A DNA stretch of 64,000 nucleotides, taken from Bacillota bacterium. GTDB taxonomy: Bacteria > Bacillota > Clostridia > Christensenellales > CAG-314. The notes beneath the pieces were generated by a model. That model did no database searches. It saw only the letters and a program-made list of their open reading frames with translations, and was not told the DNA's origin. Made by a program: the position numbers and the translations under genes. Below, piece after piece: positions 63,568 through 64,000 of this stretch; the first letter of the stretch is position 1; each line of letters starts with the position of its first letter. The stretch spans positions 1-64,000 of the forward strand of contig JAEWZT010000003.1 in assembly GCA_023458375.1 (NCBI GenBank), in the 5' to 3' direction.

Positions 63568-64000
63568 TTATTTGCAGATATGCACCGCCAAGTCAACTAC
63601 TTTGCTGGAATAGCCCATTTCGTTGTCATACCAAGCCACGAGCTTTACAAAAGTGCTTGTCAAGGGTATGCCCGCTTCGGCGTCAAAAATGCAGGTGTTC
63701 CTTTCGCCTATAAAGTCGCTTGAAACCAAAGGCTCTTCGGTGTAGCGGATAATCCCCTTCATCTCATTTTCGCTCGCCTTTTTAATCGCCTTTTTAATTT
63801 CTTCGTAAGTTGCGGGTTTTTCAAGGTTTACAGTCAGGTCCACTACGGATACGTTTAAAGTGGGCACTCTAAAAGACATTCCCGTAAGTTTTCCGTTAAG
63901 CTGGGGTATTACCTTGCCTACCGCCTTTGCCGCGCCCGTGCTGCTGGGGATAATATTTGCGCTTGCCGCTCTGCCGCCGCGCCAGTCTTTTTTGCTGGGG
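63568..64000 (-). CDS. gap: Glyceraldehyde-3-phosphate dehydrogenase, C-terminal part
   Basis: The 3' part of GAPDH, cut by the window edge; about 143 residues are visible. It reads IIPSSTGAAKAVGKVIPQL, then MSFRVPTLNVSVVDLTV, and ends in WYDNEMGYSSKVVDLAVHI, all standard for the catalytic domain. The frame is open to base 64000, so the start at 63879 suggested by an internal Met is not real. Glycolytic enzyme; the catalytic Cys lies beyond the window. Confidence 0.96.
   Translation of the reverse strand, partial: PSKKDWRGGRAASANIIPSSTGAAKAVGKVIPQLNGKLTGMSFRVPTLNVSVVDLTVNLEKPATYEEIKKAIKKASENEMKGIIRYTEEPLVSSDFIGERNTCIFDAEAGIPLTSTFVKLVAWYDNEMGYSSKVVDLAVHICK

Overview
The window reads as a chromosomal segment of a spore-forming-type member of the Bacillota, most likely an uncultured anaerobic Clostridia lineage. 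The evidence is the yabP-yabQ-divIC cluster, ricT (yaaT) beside tmk and holB, the ecfA1-ecfA2-ecfT-truA order, a pyruvate:ferredoxin oxidoreductase with a small 2x[4Fe-4S] ferredoxin, and near-consensus SigA promoters and AGGAGG ribosome sites. No rRNA, tRNA or CRISPR array was seen. The first 46 bases are almost pure C and may be a contig-end artefact.

Layout. 0.2-8.7 kb: an unknown protein, the glycine cleavage operon (lplA-gcvT-gcvH-gcvPA-gcvPB, minus strand), then a PepT-like peptidase and a HAD phosphatase. 9.06-23.34 kb: a visibly AT-rich integrated element of about 14.3 kb. 23.5-30 kb: an ATP-grasp ligase, tmk-holB-ricT, a ferredoxin, and an operon of a CofE-like ligase plus an E2-like acyltransferase. 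30.4-36.7 kb: coaX-uvrB-uvrA and an ECF S component. 37-43 kb: a Cys-rich small protein, a repeat-rich spacer, a MATE transporter, truA and the ECF module. 43.3-48.4 kb: nifJ, a VOC protein, yabP-yabQ-divIC. 49-63.2 kb: a PlsC-like acyltransferase, DUF421/DUF4363, a LysM-CAP protein, divergent serS/cysS, a thioredoxin-reductase-like protein, glmM, a nitroreductase, a GNAT enzyme and a DUF3267 peptidase-like protein. The right edge cuts gap (GAPDH).

The integrated element is the most notable feature. One arm (minus strand) carries a large serine recombinase, two small proteins, a lone HK97-fold major capsid protein, two small phage-like proteins and a primase/DUF3987 replication protein. There is no terminase, portal, protease or tail gene, which suggests a phage-satellite-like island. 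The other arm (plus strand) is defence cargo: an XRE regulator, hsdR-hsdM-hsdS, a membrane protein and a Ymh-family protein. The ends can be resolved from the sequence. The flanking host halves rejoin into a perfect 19-bp hairpin with an ATTT loop, which is an intrinsic terminator. The inner halves form a second dyad centred on exactly the same TT dinucleotide, as expected for attB and attP of a serine integrase. The element also holds a candidate structured RNA ahead of the recombinase genes and iteron-like TGTCAATAT boxes ahead of the primase-to-capsid block.

Other points: three genes (lplA, the ATP-grasp gene, ecfA1) have a -10 box only 6-8 nt from the start codon and so look leaderless; the TrxB-like protein keeps CATC but lacks the usual NADPH-binding motifs; the E2-like protein has Glu where the catalytic His should be; and two host spacers carry degenerate repeats of about 64 bp.
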